Shown here: positions 1 through 12,100 of the stretch, one piece after another
Numbering within the stretch: the first letter of the stretch is position 1
Layout of the letters: each line of letters starts with the position of its first letter
Made by a program: the position numbers and the translations under genes
DNA from: Cloeon dipterum
Taxonomy: Eukaryota > Arthropoda > Insecta > Ephemeroptera > Baetidae
Reading direction: 5' to 3'
Assembly: GCF_949628265.1 (NCBI RefSeq)
Contig: NC_088788.1
Span: 16,244,001 to 16,308,000, forward strand
DNA: 64,000 nt
Notes under the pieces: model-generated
The model's input: only the letters and a program-made list of their open reading frames with translations
Database searches by the model: none
What the model was told of the DNA's origin: nothing

Positions 1-780
1 GCGAGCGAGACCGAATTCTTTGCCCAATTTAACTATTTAAGGGTGAAATCAGCTGCAAGAGGGCTTAATAAATTCCTTCAAAACCACCCTTACAGCACAA
101 AATATTATAGTCGAATCTAGTTCAACCATTATTTGTTTCCGATTTATAAACAAAATTGAAAAGACACGATGAAAGAAAAATATTTTGATATCAAGAGCCT
201 TCATTTTTATGACGATTGCAGTTAAAACTAAAAATGGAATTCTTGATGAAAAAATTCCTTACCCATTTCTAGAACCATTAACAATTTTTTAAATGATTTA
301 AATATCATCTGCGATATCGATATATAATAATATGAATAACTGTTTAGTAAAAGCTTAAATTTAGAAATTTAGTTCACCTAAGAACGCGTTTAATTTGTTA
401 AACCAAACTTGACTAGCAATTTAGACGGTATTTAGCGGCACAAACGGTTTATATTATGTGGCATGACGAGACTAACAGACTAATTAATGCTCATTTGAAG
501 TCCTTTTTGTAATATCAGAAGTAGAAGTAGGATACGAAAGTCTTAATTGACTATTATTAAACACACCGTTTGGTTGTTTTTGACCCTCTTCCTTTTACAA
601 CAGCTATGGCAAGCTGAAAGCGTTTAAGTAAGTCTAGAAATTTCAAGAATTGTTCCAAAACGATTCACGAACCCAACACTGACTAACATCATGACAATGT
701 ACACATTTTGGAAATTTGTATGTATTTCCCAATGAATTTCATAACCAAGCATTTTGTTCTCTAGAATAAAATTTAGTTAT
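1..780. other. AT-rich flank, no gene seen
   Basis: This is AT-rich sequence with no reading frame above background and no histone H1, H3 or H4 coding sequence. From about 781 to 800 the minus strand carries a purine-rich stretch (AAGAGAACGAAAG) just past the H2A stem-loop. That position suits a histone downstream element pairing with U7 snRNA. Confidence 0.6.
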
Positions 781-814
781 TGCTTTCGTTCTCTTAAGGC
801 TGAGAGATATGGGT

Positions 815-830
815 GGCCCTGAAAAGGGCC
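815..830 (-). terminator. Histone 3' stem-loop of H2A
   Basis: On the minus strand the sequence reads GGCCCT-TTTC-AGGGCC, a 6-bp stem with a 4-nt loop. It starts 26 nt past the H2A stop codon. This is the signal bound by stem-loop binding protein that directs cleavage of non-polyadenylated replication-dependent histone mRNA. The same 16-mer follows H2B, which shows both genes are of the replication type. Confidence 0.95.
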
Positions 831-855
831 GATTTAATTGGGCTTCTGGATCGAC

Positions 856-1480
<625 letters not shown>

Positions 1481-1855
1481 ATGCCACCTAAAACCTCTGG
1501 AAAGGCTGCGAAGAAGTCCGGCAAGGCGCAGAAGAACATCAGCAAGTCTGACAAGAAGGGAAAGAGGAAGCGCAGGAAGGAATCCTACGCCATCTACATC
1601 TACAAAGTGTTGAAGCAGGTCCACCCTGACACCGGCGTCTCTAGCAAGGCGATGAGCATCATGAATTCGTTCGTGAATGACATCTTTGAACGCATCGCCG
1701 CCGAGGCCAGCCGCCTTGCGCACTACAACAAGCGCTCCACCATCACTTCCCGGGAAATCCAGACTGCTGTTCGTCTTCTCCTGCCTGGAGAGTTGGCCAA
1801 GCACGCTGTGTCTGAGGGAACCAAGGCTGTCACCAAGTACACGAGCTCAAAGTAA
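1481..1855 (+). CDS. His2B: Core histone H2B
   Basis: An intronless frame of 124 codons encodes histone H2B. The start at 1481 ([12 protein letters not shown]) is chosen over an in-frame ATG nine bases upstream because PPK(T/A)SGKAAKK is the conserved insect N-terminus. The tail is lysine-rich to about residue 35, followed by the histone fold ([58 protein letters not shown]). The C-terminal helix ends AVTKYTSSK, with the lysine that is ubiquitinated in other H2Bs. The perfect stem-loop 23 bases past the stop confirms a replication-dependent gene. Confidence 0.99.
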   Translation: MPPKTSGKAAKKSGKAQKNISKSDKKGKRKRRKESYAIYIYKVLKQVHPDTGVSSKAMSIMNSFVNDIFERIAAEASRLAHYNKRSTITSREIQTAVRLLLPGELAKHAVSEGTKAVTKYTSSK

Positions 1856-1878
1856 ATCAAGAGCTGTCGACATTAATC

Positions 1879-1894
1879 GGCCCTTTTCAGGGCC
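1879..1894 (+). terminator. Histone 3' stem-loop of H2B
   Basis: GGCCCT-TTTC-AGGGCC is identical to the stem-loop after H2A. It is followed by ACCCA and then an A/T-rich tract with a purine stretch (AGAAG) near 1911. It gives processing without polyadenylation. Confidence 0.95.
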
Positions 1895-1900
1895 ACCCAA

Positions 1901-2760
1901 ATATATTCTTAGAAGCACATAGCAATACATTCAATAATATTTACATAGTTTCGCTAACTGCAAATTATTCCATTGTAGTCACGATTCACGTCCCTGTAAA
2001 TAATAATCGATGGTCTGGCGCCACTCCCGCAATATGAAATTAATCCCGCCCAGGCCCATTCAAATCGAATTTTACGTCACTTATTGCATCAGTCAAACCA
2101 AAGTAAGATTTTATTCATTCGTAAGATAGGAAAAATGAGAATATGTACATAATATTCTGTTAGTGGTACATGAGCATCAATCTCTTACATTAACTGGTGA
2201 TAATATGTTAGAAAATTCGGAAAATTCATTGTAAAATAAGCCACGAGTCACTGGCATTATAATATGAAATGACTTTAAGTTTAAAAAGAAAACATACAAA
2301 TTGTTTCCGCTTTGTTTGGCCTGGGAAATAAAGCCAATGGCGTTGAACCCTTGAAAGTGAAAATAATTATTATACATTTTCTAGCTTCCCGCAATAAAAA
2401 TATAACTAACTACAGTAGAATAGTAGATTGCTGCAAATGGAACAGAAAAACAAGAGCAAGATAAGGTGTGAAGAAACGAAAAAAATGACGAAATACATAA
2501 ACAACAAGCATTATTTTTGAAAGCAAGGCGTCACAGCCAGCATCCATGTTCCCTTCAATTCCTTCGTGCCCGGCGCAGCCGGCAATATTTGTGACGTCAT
2601 TTGACCAGGAATCCTTTGCGTTCTGTTGGTGAACCTGACAACAACTGTTGTTGTTTGGAGATCCACCCCCTTTTTTGAAAGTCAGACAAGTTTTACGTCC
2701 AAATCTGATTTTTAATATTCTTTCCCTCTGAAAGTTTCATCCAGCTGAAAGAAAAAACAG
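1901..2760. other. Intergenic DNA with the probable APC5 promoter at its right end
   Basis: Most of this is AT-rich and featureless. From about 2530 to 2700 the GC content rises and a perfect TGACGTCA (CRE-type site) sits at 2592-2599. A likely 5' untranslated exon ends ACAG just before a GTAATG donor at 2761. I read 2530-2760 as promoter plus first non-coding exon of APC5. Nothing else coding is visible. Confidence 0.45.
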
Positions 2761-3399
2761 GTAATGTTGGCTGCGTTTCGTGTTAATCTACATTTTAGCG
2801 AGTTTGACGGCCCGTGACATAACGTGGTGGATGGAAATTATGTGATTTATTATAGTTTTGTGTTCTGTATGTGGAGCTACTGGCTGCGCTTCAGGCTTTT
2901 CCAACTACATAATACATTTATAGATAATATTATTTTCTTAAATGTACGAAGAAATGGACTTGATGAGCACGAATCATGAAATTTCAAGGAATATTTACCA
3001 TATTTTCCATTATTTCTATTGAAGTAAAAAACTTAACTAGAAATCAACGATCTTTCATCGCTCTGATTTAAAATTCCTCTGCAGTACGAATTTTGCTGTG
3101 GAGGTAAAGTACTGCTGATGAGGCCTGTCGAACAAGGCACAAAACGAGAGCAATTAAGTGATATTTTCTTTTACAATTTATAGCCCTCCATTCCTTATTT
3201 TAACAGTATTATTTTCCGTAAATTTTTGTGTAAAAGAAAATCATCTTTTTCGAAGAAGAAACAAAAAAAGACGGATCAAATATGATGGAAAAATATGGAT
3301 TTAAAATCAACTAGATTCGGAACCAACTCGCCAAATTTTGAAACACTGCATAGATCAAAACCTTTTTAAAATTTGTTAAACAAGACACATTTATTCTAG
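2761..3399 (+). other. Likely 5' UTR intron of APC5
   Basis: A CAG|GTAATG donor at 2761 and a TTATTCTAG acceptor ending at 3399 bracket a 639-nt AT-rich interval. The acceptor lies 10 bases before the APC5 start codon at 3410, a common arrangement for a leader intron. The transcription start is not proven by the sequence. Confidence 0.45.
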
Positions 3400-3409
3400 A
3401 ACTGAAGCG

Positions 3410-6400
3410 ATGGACGACAAAGCGACTGTCATCGACACAGTCCTCTTCCAAGGGGATTCGCAAAAGGAATACATAACACCCCACAAAATCACGATTTTTA
3501 CTCTGATAAAAACCTATGGAGAAATGAAATTAAGAGTCTTCAAGGCAAGAGACGATAATCTTTTAATGCAAGAAGGTATGATAAATTATAAATATTTTAA
3601 ACAATTTATTACTTTTTAAAATTCAGGCGAATCAACTGTAGAGGAGAGAACGAGAATTGTAACAAATCCGAAACACAGGAGAACATTTTTTATGCTCATT
3701 CTTAAACTACTGCAGGTAACTGATTTTATTTATTTATTTATTTAATATCTCTAATTCATTTTTTAATTTGATCTCAGGACCCAGACCCTACTCTGGCCGA
3801 ACTGAATCTGGTTTTGTTGAACAAGCAACACAACCTGTTCCAAGACTTTCTGCCGGAATTTCAGCTGAACATGTTGAAAATATTGAGCTCCGGCATTGAA
3901 GGCCTGATGAACTTGGTGAAGAAGGTTTCCCAGCTACTGGTGGAGCCAAATGCCCAGAATCCGATCATCACGAGGAGGAGTGTGCTCGGTCACTTCATCC
4001 GCCGGACGTCGGTCATCTTCGAGCAGAGCTCATGCACCGGCGTCGTCGCCATCATGAAGGTTTTCAGCGCCTATTGTGCGGCCTGTCCTGAATTCATGAA
4101 ACCAATTCAGCCAAACTCCAAAGCTGTTCCTGTGCTGAGCGAGGATGAAAATGAGGAGAACCGACTAGAATTGAATTCCTTCAAAAATGTGCATGAGAAG
4201 TGAGTTAATTTGACAAAAGGAGCGGAATATTGACTAACAAAGAAACTCTAAGGTTTTGATTTTTTAGCAAAATTATTACAATTGTGTATTATTTTTTAAC
4301 ATGTTTGAAATTAATGCCAGAGTAATCAGTTCCTGAACGGTTTTCAGATCTATCCTGTGGACCAGACGACAGGCAGACCTATTTCTGGCTCAACAGTCAG
4401 TGCTTTTGCAGAAGAACGACAGTTCCATCAGCACGAAAAAGCTGCACAACAACATTCAGCAGCTCCTCCAAGCAAATCCTGACTGTGCCGAAGCTGTGAG
4501 TCAAAGCGAAATAATTTGATTGAAAAGATATTGAATCTCTTGTTTGTATTCCATCAGTACTTCCTGGCCTTCCTAAATTTCCTGCGCGTTCGAGACTTTC
4601 CCGCAGCCCTTCACAGCCTGCACAACTGCTTCGACAGGGGTGGTGGTCTATACTTTGATCCGAACAGCAAGCAGCTCTGCGGCAACAGCAACGACGAGAA
4701 GGCCAGAAGCTTCCGCTACGGCGCCCTCAACCTGGCCATGCTCTATGCCACCTTTGGACACAAGTAATTAATTATATTTTTCTTTTGTAGTTAATCAATC
4801 TATTTTGTTAAAATCTAAACAATTTATTCAGGTAGGGAAACGAAACACTGCATGTTTTTGTTAAGAGATAATTTGATTAAAAAAATCGACAGATTTCATA
4901 ATATCATGATGATTTTGAGACAAATTGATCGATTCTTATTTTTTAATTTTCTGGAAAAGCCCATGAGTTTTATAGTTTGGCTGGGAAAATTAAAATCGAG
5001 CGTTAGTAGTCAAATTGTTTAACTATTTTAGACCTGAGTGCCAGGTCCAATAACTCCATTTTTTTCGTTTGGAAAAAAATTATAAAAAATATAATTCCCT
5101 TAATTTTCAGATTTTCATTTTAGTCATTTTTTTCAGATATAAAAAAAATCATGAAAATATTTGTCAGCATGAAAAGTAGGACTTTTTGCTTGTTATCCCT
5201 GTCCGCTTTTAGAATATGTATGGGTTTTTTGCTTCACGGTAAACCATGAAAGACTTTCAAAGCCCCAGACAAACATGTAAATAAAAATTCAAGTTTTGCT
5301 TGGAATGTCAAAAATGAGCCTCTGATCAATTAGTTTTGTCAAATATTTTATATTCATCTAAATCGTGTACACAAAATCAATTCTGAAATTTGATATTATT
5401 CTTCAAAGACCGTAAGTTATTGCTAAAATCGTTAAATTGAATAGTTGTATCTTCTTGTACCTCCAAAATTCCTTCAAAAATTGCTTTAAACTAAATTCTT
5501 TCTTATTTTTCTAAGCACTGTTGAGCACTAGTTTTATTTAATTCAACCGTTATATTTTTCTCTCCAGAAAAGAGGCACTTTTTGCTTTGAAGGAATGCGT
5601 GATGCTGGCCAGAAGTGCGCATTGCAATTTCTGCCTGCAGCATGCCCTCAGTTGGTTTTGCAAATTGATCGAGCAGCCAGGAAAGGTATCACATATAATT
5701 TAAAAAATTTTAATTTTCTAATAATTCAATGTTTCTACTTCAGGAAAAGTTGATGGAGTGTTCGATTTCGAGGAGCAGCGAGTTCAATCTGGGATATTTA
5801 ACCTCTCTTGCAATCCAGTCGCTTTCCCAGCACGTCTCCGACCAACCCTTGGCTCCAGACCGTATCTTTGAGGTACTTTCAATTCAATCAGGCGTCATTT
5901 TTATTTATATATAACCGTTTTGTTTTGCAGCTGTTGTCCCAGAGCGAAGTCCTCAACTGCCAGCACTCGCTTCAAGATCTAACAAGCAACGTGTTTGCGC
6001 AAAAAGCGAGCTTGTGGACGATCTACGGCAGACCAGCGATGGCCAGTTTGTATGCTCAGCTGCTGCTCCACTCTGAGGCGCAGGACCACAATCCTGAAGC
6101 GACCTGTGCTGCTGTTTGTCACCTCGCCATGCAGTTCATGGCATTTGTAAGTTGAGAGCTCTATTTTTTTTAATTTGGAAAAGAAATAAACGATATTAAG
6201 GGAATTTTAAAATTTCAAAATAGTATTTTTTATAACAGAAGAAAAAACTGTACTTTCCCATTGAAATAGGCCATGTTCTTATTTATTCCAACCAGTTTAG
6301 GCTGTCAACTGCAGTCCTTTTTCATGGACTAAAATAACATAACTATAATTCATACAGCAAAACTTACACAAAATGCAATATTAAATTTTACTGTAAGGTA

Positions 6401-8234
6401 CATCTATAAAGACTTTCCAGATTTAATCAAAAATACATTTTTAAGCAATGATAAGAATGTCCTGTTTTTTCTTCTCTTAGATCCTCAAGCTTAAATTGCT
6501 ACCTTCAATGACAATATTTGTTAAAAAAATGCAGTGTTTCCTTTTTTAAAAAATGCTGGAAAATATCATTTGAATTTTTAATTAATTACATGTTTTAAAA
6601 TTTTTTATTTAGTTGAAAATGCTTTGAAAGAAAAATAATGCTTGATAAATTTTTAGGGTGATCAAGTGTCTAGTGCAGCCTTGCTTTCATTCGCCAGAGA
6701 GCGGTTCACACAGCTGGACATTGAACGAATTTGGATGCGCTGCGAGCAGATTTTGGGCTTCATCCATTTCCTGAACCAAGGTTCTTGGCAGCTTGCGAGA
6801 GTGGCCGCCGAGCAGCTCAGCTCCACAGACAAGGCGGAAAGCACTTTGAGGTTTGCTTGCAACCAAAGCTACTAAGAAATTTCCTAAATCGAGAAAAATC
6901 AGGATGGCAGAGCTAGAGTTTGCGCAAGGAGATCGCGAAAAGTCGCTATCACGGTTGGAGACCGGCCTGGTCTCCAAGGAGCTGGCTCCTTTGATTCAAA
7001 TCTGCAAAATGGTGACCATCTCGAGGCTGCTTGAGGAGTGTCCCTTTTCTTACACCAACCATTTGGTGAAGGCGCTAGGCATGGCGTCAAGCCATCACCT
7101 GGCGCCGCTGCGCTACAAAATCATCCTACAAATTGCTGAACACCAGGTGAGCTTCTAATTTTCAGGGTTTGCCAAAAGAACGGAGAAAAAGTTTGTTTTT
7201 CGAGTTTCTGTAACTATTTAAAATGGGATATTTTTATGGCTAAATTTGAGAAGATCGAGTTTTTTTCTGAGCTTCCAATCAACAGAACGATTTAAATGAG
7301 CTTGAATCTTACCCTTTAAAGCCATTTAAATAGTCTTTATAGGCTGTAGGTCTGAGGAATGGTGCATAATATTGTATCGCGTCAGGGAATTTTTCTCGCG
7401 ATTTAATTTTTCAGTGGAATTTTTGAGTTTTAAATTAACTTTTATCGGTTTTCAGTAGTAATAATGCAAAATTATTCTTATAATTACGTTGATAAATGGT
7501 GTTCTATTCTTTACTAAAATCACAACTATGTTTTCTTTGTTACAATTATGCAGTTTGAAAGCAATTTTAAAATAATTTACTTTAAAAAAATCAGTCTGTG
7601 CATCTGGTGCAATACTCTCCAAGTGAAAATATCAAAATTTCAACAAAAACGTAAGATAATATTTATTTAGTGAAAAACGTGTAAATGTTGCTAAATTTGT
7701 TTGTCAAAAAACCTTGTGAACCCATCTATTGTGCACCAAAAAACCTTGATTTAAAAAACTCAATATTTTTCAGCTGCGGATGGGTCTTGTAAGCCAAGCT
7801 CTGCTGCTGGTCGAGTCTGTGATAACCTTGGTTTTAACTCATTGCTCTCTGCTGGACCAAGCGACGTTCCTGTTCTTTAAAGCAAAGTGCAAAATTTACC
7901 AGTGCCAGCAAGACCAGCCAGAAAACGAAGACCTCTCAAGCATATTAAGTAAAAAAACGCCCTTTTTTACAGCAACTATTTTAAACAGCGTAAAAATTAC
8001 AGATTTGCTCAGCAAAGCAAGGCAGAATTTTGAGAAAGTGCAGGCTGTTGATAAAGTGAAGGAAGTTCTTCTTTGCATGGTGAGTCGATTGTTTTTTCCT
8101 AAAATTTTTCCTAATTTTTTTTGTAGCTGCTTGTGTACCACGTGCACAAACTGGAAGCGGACAAGTTCCGAACGGCTTTAGAGCTGAGAGAATTTGAGGA
8201 TCAACTGGCGTCGAGAAAGACGTCCCACGTGTGA
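3410..8234 (+). CDS. ANAPC5: Anaphase-promoting complex subunit 5
   Basis: APC5 is a TPR-type scaffold of the APC/C platform, the nuclear ubiquitin ligase that degrades securin and cyclins. Coding exons: 3410-3575, 3627-3715, 3778-4199, 4348-4495, 4558-4763, 5568-5685, 5744-5872, 5931-6146, 6657-6850, 6903-7146, 7774-7948, 8003-8079, 8127-8234. All junctions are GT-AG and stay in frame, giving 763 residues against about 755 in human. The family signature covers about residues 265-380: AYFLAFLNFLRVRDFPAALH, FRYGALNLAMLYATFGHKKE and NFCLQHALSW. AQKASLWTIYGRPAMA follows in exon 8. The C-terminal part keeps the NLLSKARQNFEKVQ...VKEVLLCMLLVYH helices. The 54-nt intron 7949-8002 is a multiple of three without stops, so a naive model would read through it. 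The mRNA probably ends at the AATAAA at 8376. Confidence 0.96.
4764..5567 (+). other. APC5 intron 5, no feature seen
   Basis: This 804-nt AT-rich intron is the longest in the APC5 coding region. Two others exceed 300 nt (6147-6656 and 7147-7773). None contains a frame, repeat or RNA gene I could support. Confidence 0.7.
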
Positions 8235-8375
8235 TGTGTGAGCAACGAAACGAACTGGAGTTGTGTTTGAGATTTATTTTAACATAATTGTACAACACAG
8301 TTGTGGCAGGTTTGCTGCGAAATATGTTAGGGCTCTTGTTAGTTCGAAAGTTTCGTCTTTTCAATTAAAAAATAT

Positions 8376-8381
8376 AATAAA
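8376..8381 (+). terminator. Polyadenylation signal of APC5
   Basis: AATAAA lies 142 nt past the APC5 stop, in an A-rich context and followed by a T-rich stretch (GTTCTTTGTTTTATT) about 20 nt downstream. That layout fits a polyadenylation site. Confidence 0.7.
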
Positions 8382-9139
8382 AATCACGCCTGCCTGAAGT
8401 TCTTTGTTTTATTCCGAATTAAGAGAGTTAAAAAATCTGGATGAGTTCATTTCTGAGCAAACACACAGTCTGTGTTTCCTATTTCGGAGTGGGCGGCGCC
8501 TCTTCCCTGTCACTCTCCTTTAAATGTGCGCTTTTGAGAGACTAGTTGGATGTTCACACCTGTTAAAACGTTAAAGAGAGATGCTAGAAATACGCTTAGG
8601 TCGACGAAATAATGGGAGCGCGTTCTTTGTCCAAAAGAATCTGTCCACATGGGTGACTCGGAATTTGTCGGATAATGGAATTTTGATCAATGGATGCCTT
8701 GCAAAAATAAAGTTTTGAACAATTCTGTTTTTTAGTTAAATTCCAAATCACCCATTTGGGACAAATTCTTTACGGATAAAAGTAAATCACCCCAAAATAA
8801 TATGTATAGCTGCATGGCGGCTCCACTTGTGCCGCGGCGCCAATCGTTGTGTTAATCGCTTTGGGATTGCTTCTTCCAAAATCACCGTTCAGATATCACT
8901 AACTGTTAATGTGTGTCACAACCCCGTGACTTTTTCATCACTATTTTATGGCGTTTGTTAAAAACTATTATCTTGAATGACTCATTCTTTTCTGTCTGAG
9001 TTTAGTCGTCGGATACAATACTTAATTGTTAAGTAATATATTGCCCAGCTTTCGTGCAATCTGATGTGGTCTGCTCCGCAGACCAAGATTCGCGAACAGA
9101 ATTATTTGCGTAAAAAGTCTGATCGAGTGCTTGCGTGGA
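8382..9139. other. Convergent intergenic spacer
   Basis: This is the space between the 3' ends of APC5 (+) and the unrecognised gene (-). Its right part must hold the latter's 3' UTR. No clear minus-strand AATAAA is near the stop codon. No other coding signal is visible. Confidence 0.5.
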
Positions 9140-12100
9140 TTAAAGCCCGTTTACGTTGGTCCTCGACTTGTACTTCGGGGTGCGACCCCTTTCCAAGCTG
9201 CTGCCGCTTCCGCCCAGCGACTCGATGGAGGCGGTCATCCGGTTCGGGCCCCTCGGCGGCTTCGTCAGGAACCTCTCGGAGCCTTCGTTTTGGTAGTAGA
9301 TCTCGGGGTTTCCCTGATACCTGCGGATAAAATCGTTTCCGTCAGTCATTTGTTCAAAATATATTTTGTTTTAAGTTGAATAGACTGCTATAGTTTCATG
9401 TTTTCAATTTTTTTTTAAATTAATTCAAATGCATAAACTGCGTCTGCAACAATTTACCAAAAGTGAAAAATTGTGCCTATATTTTATGAATTTTAAATTG
9501 TTTTTGGATCCTTCAAATCTGGATTAAATTTATGATATCACTTCGTTTGTAAGAAAATGCTGTGTGTGTGATTGGTAATTTCAGAGATTTATATAAAAAA
9601 ATCCTCCATCAAACTATTAGCAAAAGAGAAAATTAAAAAAAATATTTGACAATAATTAATTTTTAATTACTCTCGAAGTTCAAGGTTTGCGTTTCGACGA
9701 ATATAAAAAACCCAAAAAATCTCACCTGCTTGGCCTCCAGGGCGCGAGCACGGAGAAAGAGCGGCTGAGGTTTCTGGTGGGCTTGTGTGCGGCTGCGGCC
9801 AGCTCCTCCCTGCTGACGGTGCGTCTTGGTCCGAAGCGTCCCGGGATGTCGCCGACGGCCGCGTTGTGCAAGTACATGGGCTTGGGATCGTTCTCGCTCT
9901 CCTCGGAGCTGTTGGCCAGCAGCCTGTTCTGACGTTGCTGGACGCCCCTGCGCGCCCCCGACGGCCCCCCGCTGCTCGAGCCGGACGACGGCTTCTGGCG
10001 AGGCTTGAAGTGGCGCCGCTCGAGCGTCGTCGCCGGCTCCGGCGCCGACTCGGGATCTGTATCGTCATAGGCGCGTCTGTGGCGCCGCTGCACGTGCACC
10101 TCATTGCCCTTCGTGTTGTTGTTGTTGTTGCTGTTGTTGTTTTTGTTGGTGCGGAAGGTGAAGCGGTCGACTGTCTTAAACCAGCTCAGTTTGGGCGCGT
10201 CCAGCACCGACGAGCCGCTGCGCGAGGCTGCCCGCCGCGACGACGGCGCCGGTGGCGGTGCGTGGGTCGCGTGCATGCTGCTGCTGCGCTTCACCGGACG
10301 CCGCTGCTGGTGCTGCTGTTGGCTCGAGGAGGATGACCGCGCCGGCTGCTGGGGCAACGGCTTCAGTTCGTCACACGACGCCTGCGGCAAAAGACAAGAA
10401 AAATAATTGGATTAGTGTGACACTTCTCTATGGTAATCGTGGGTCTCGAAATTCCCACCGGATCGAATATATTTTGTTGCCTCGATCTGCGGTGGTTTAG
10501 TTTCCAGGCACATATATGGACTGTGACGGACATTTTTTTGACAGGGACATCATGGTGAGACTTGTGAAAAGATGCCCACTAAAATTTAAACACGGTCTCA
10601 AGGAATTGTTTAATGAACAAAGTAGCGGCTTGTTCTTGCTCATTTTAAACATTATTTGTCATATTTGTGGATCGGACTTTATCCGTGCGGTATTAGCGAG
10701 TAAAAAATCCGCTAGAAAAGTCCGTTTTACTTTAAATTGCAAATTGAATAATCAAATTAGAGCTAAGAGACGGATAAATTTCAGAATATGCAAATATTTC
10801 GGTAAATTAAACAGCGTTATTGTCAATGATATTTCGCCAGATTTCGATTCCTCTCGTCGCGATCTATAAGCGAATTTCTCTTGTGGCGAAATAAATTGTG
10901 ATTTGCAATAAGGAGACAGTGCTTGCTGCTTGATTAGCATGAATACTCCAGAGCCAACTTTCACAAACATTTAAACGGCAACCTGGAAAAATTTTAGCTC
11001 TTTTCCAATTTTCCGAACATATTTCAGGTAAAGACTAAAATTATTTTCGAACACATATACTTTCACAAACAAACAAACAAACGAACAGTTGTTAGTTTCA
11101 TAAGGTCTAAATTTTACAGATGTGTGATTTCGAAATTGCTCCAAATTTGACCTGGGCTTTCAAACTCGGGTGTCTATGGCAAGTAAACGCCCTGAGCAGA
11201 GGCCGTAATTAATTTTTCATTCACATGCACCGGTAAAAGGCACCTTTCCTTAACGCGTGCGGTGCCACAAAAGCAAATAGCACATTCTTTTTTGATTAAT
11301 GGCCTCCATTGAGGCGGCGTTCCATGTTAATTGCAGGTTTGCAGTACACGCAGTTCACGGTGGCAAAAATAAAAACGGCAGTAATTGAAGTTGGGTCATT
11401 TTAGCATAACGAAGCACCGTTATGCGTATTTGCATCGCCTACGTCAGAATTTTTCTCTCTGCTGTGACACAATGGATGCGAATCACTTACAGGGAGAGCG
11501 CACCTACATTAATCTGAAAAAAATGTCCGCGTTGTTAATATATGCACCGCACAAACAAATTCGCCAACACCTTGGACATTTCTTTCCGGCGGCAGAGTTG
11601 CTCCGATTTCAGCATTAAAATTCAGGGCAGGAAAAAATATATCGGCGTGCGTAGCGCATTACACGCCCTTTCATTGCACTATTAAAGTATGTGTGCTTTG
11701 CCAGCACGATTTCGTCATTAAACTATATGAAACGCGGTGTGTGCCGCTGTTTGCGCTTTTGTCGTGTCTTGTTTTCTCGGTAAACACCAAACCTGGAAAC
11801 CTGAATTCACAGAGACGTATTTCCACTCTCGCAAGTGAGATGCTTATCGAGGCTGCGCGACTGCTCGTTTCATTCAAGTGAAATTATTTACACTAACCCC
11901 GATCAAAAAGAGAGTTTCGTTCGATTTTTCGCCACCGAAACGGAGATTTCCCCTCAGCGAGAGCTATCGCTGACGAAACAATCGCATTGAGTGAAGTTTT
12001 CCCATTAAAGTGCCAGAGATGGAATTAATTTTCTCTCCGTCCAATTACTCGTTCATTTGCATCGAAATTTATCATCACTTGGCAGGCTCTGCGCGCGGCT

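Noticed and set aside
9785-10406. Several 60-183-codon plus-strand frames
   Set aside because: They are antisense shadows of exon 4 of the unrecognised gene; splice sites and phases support only the minus strand.
10516-10869. 117-codon plus-strand frame
   Set aside because: Its second half is a copy of the dispersed element in a non-coding orientation; no homology seen.
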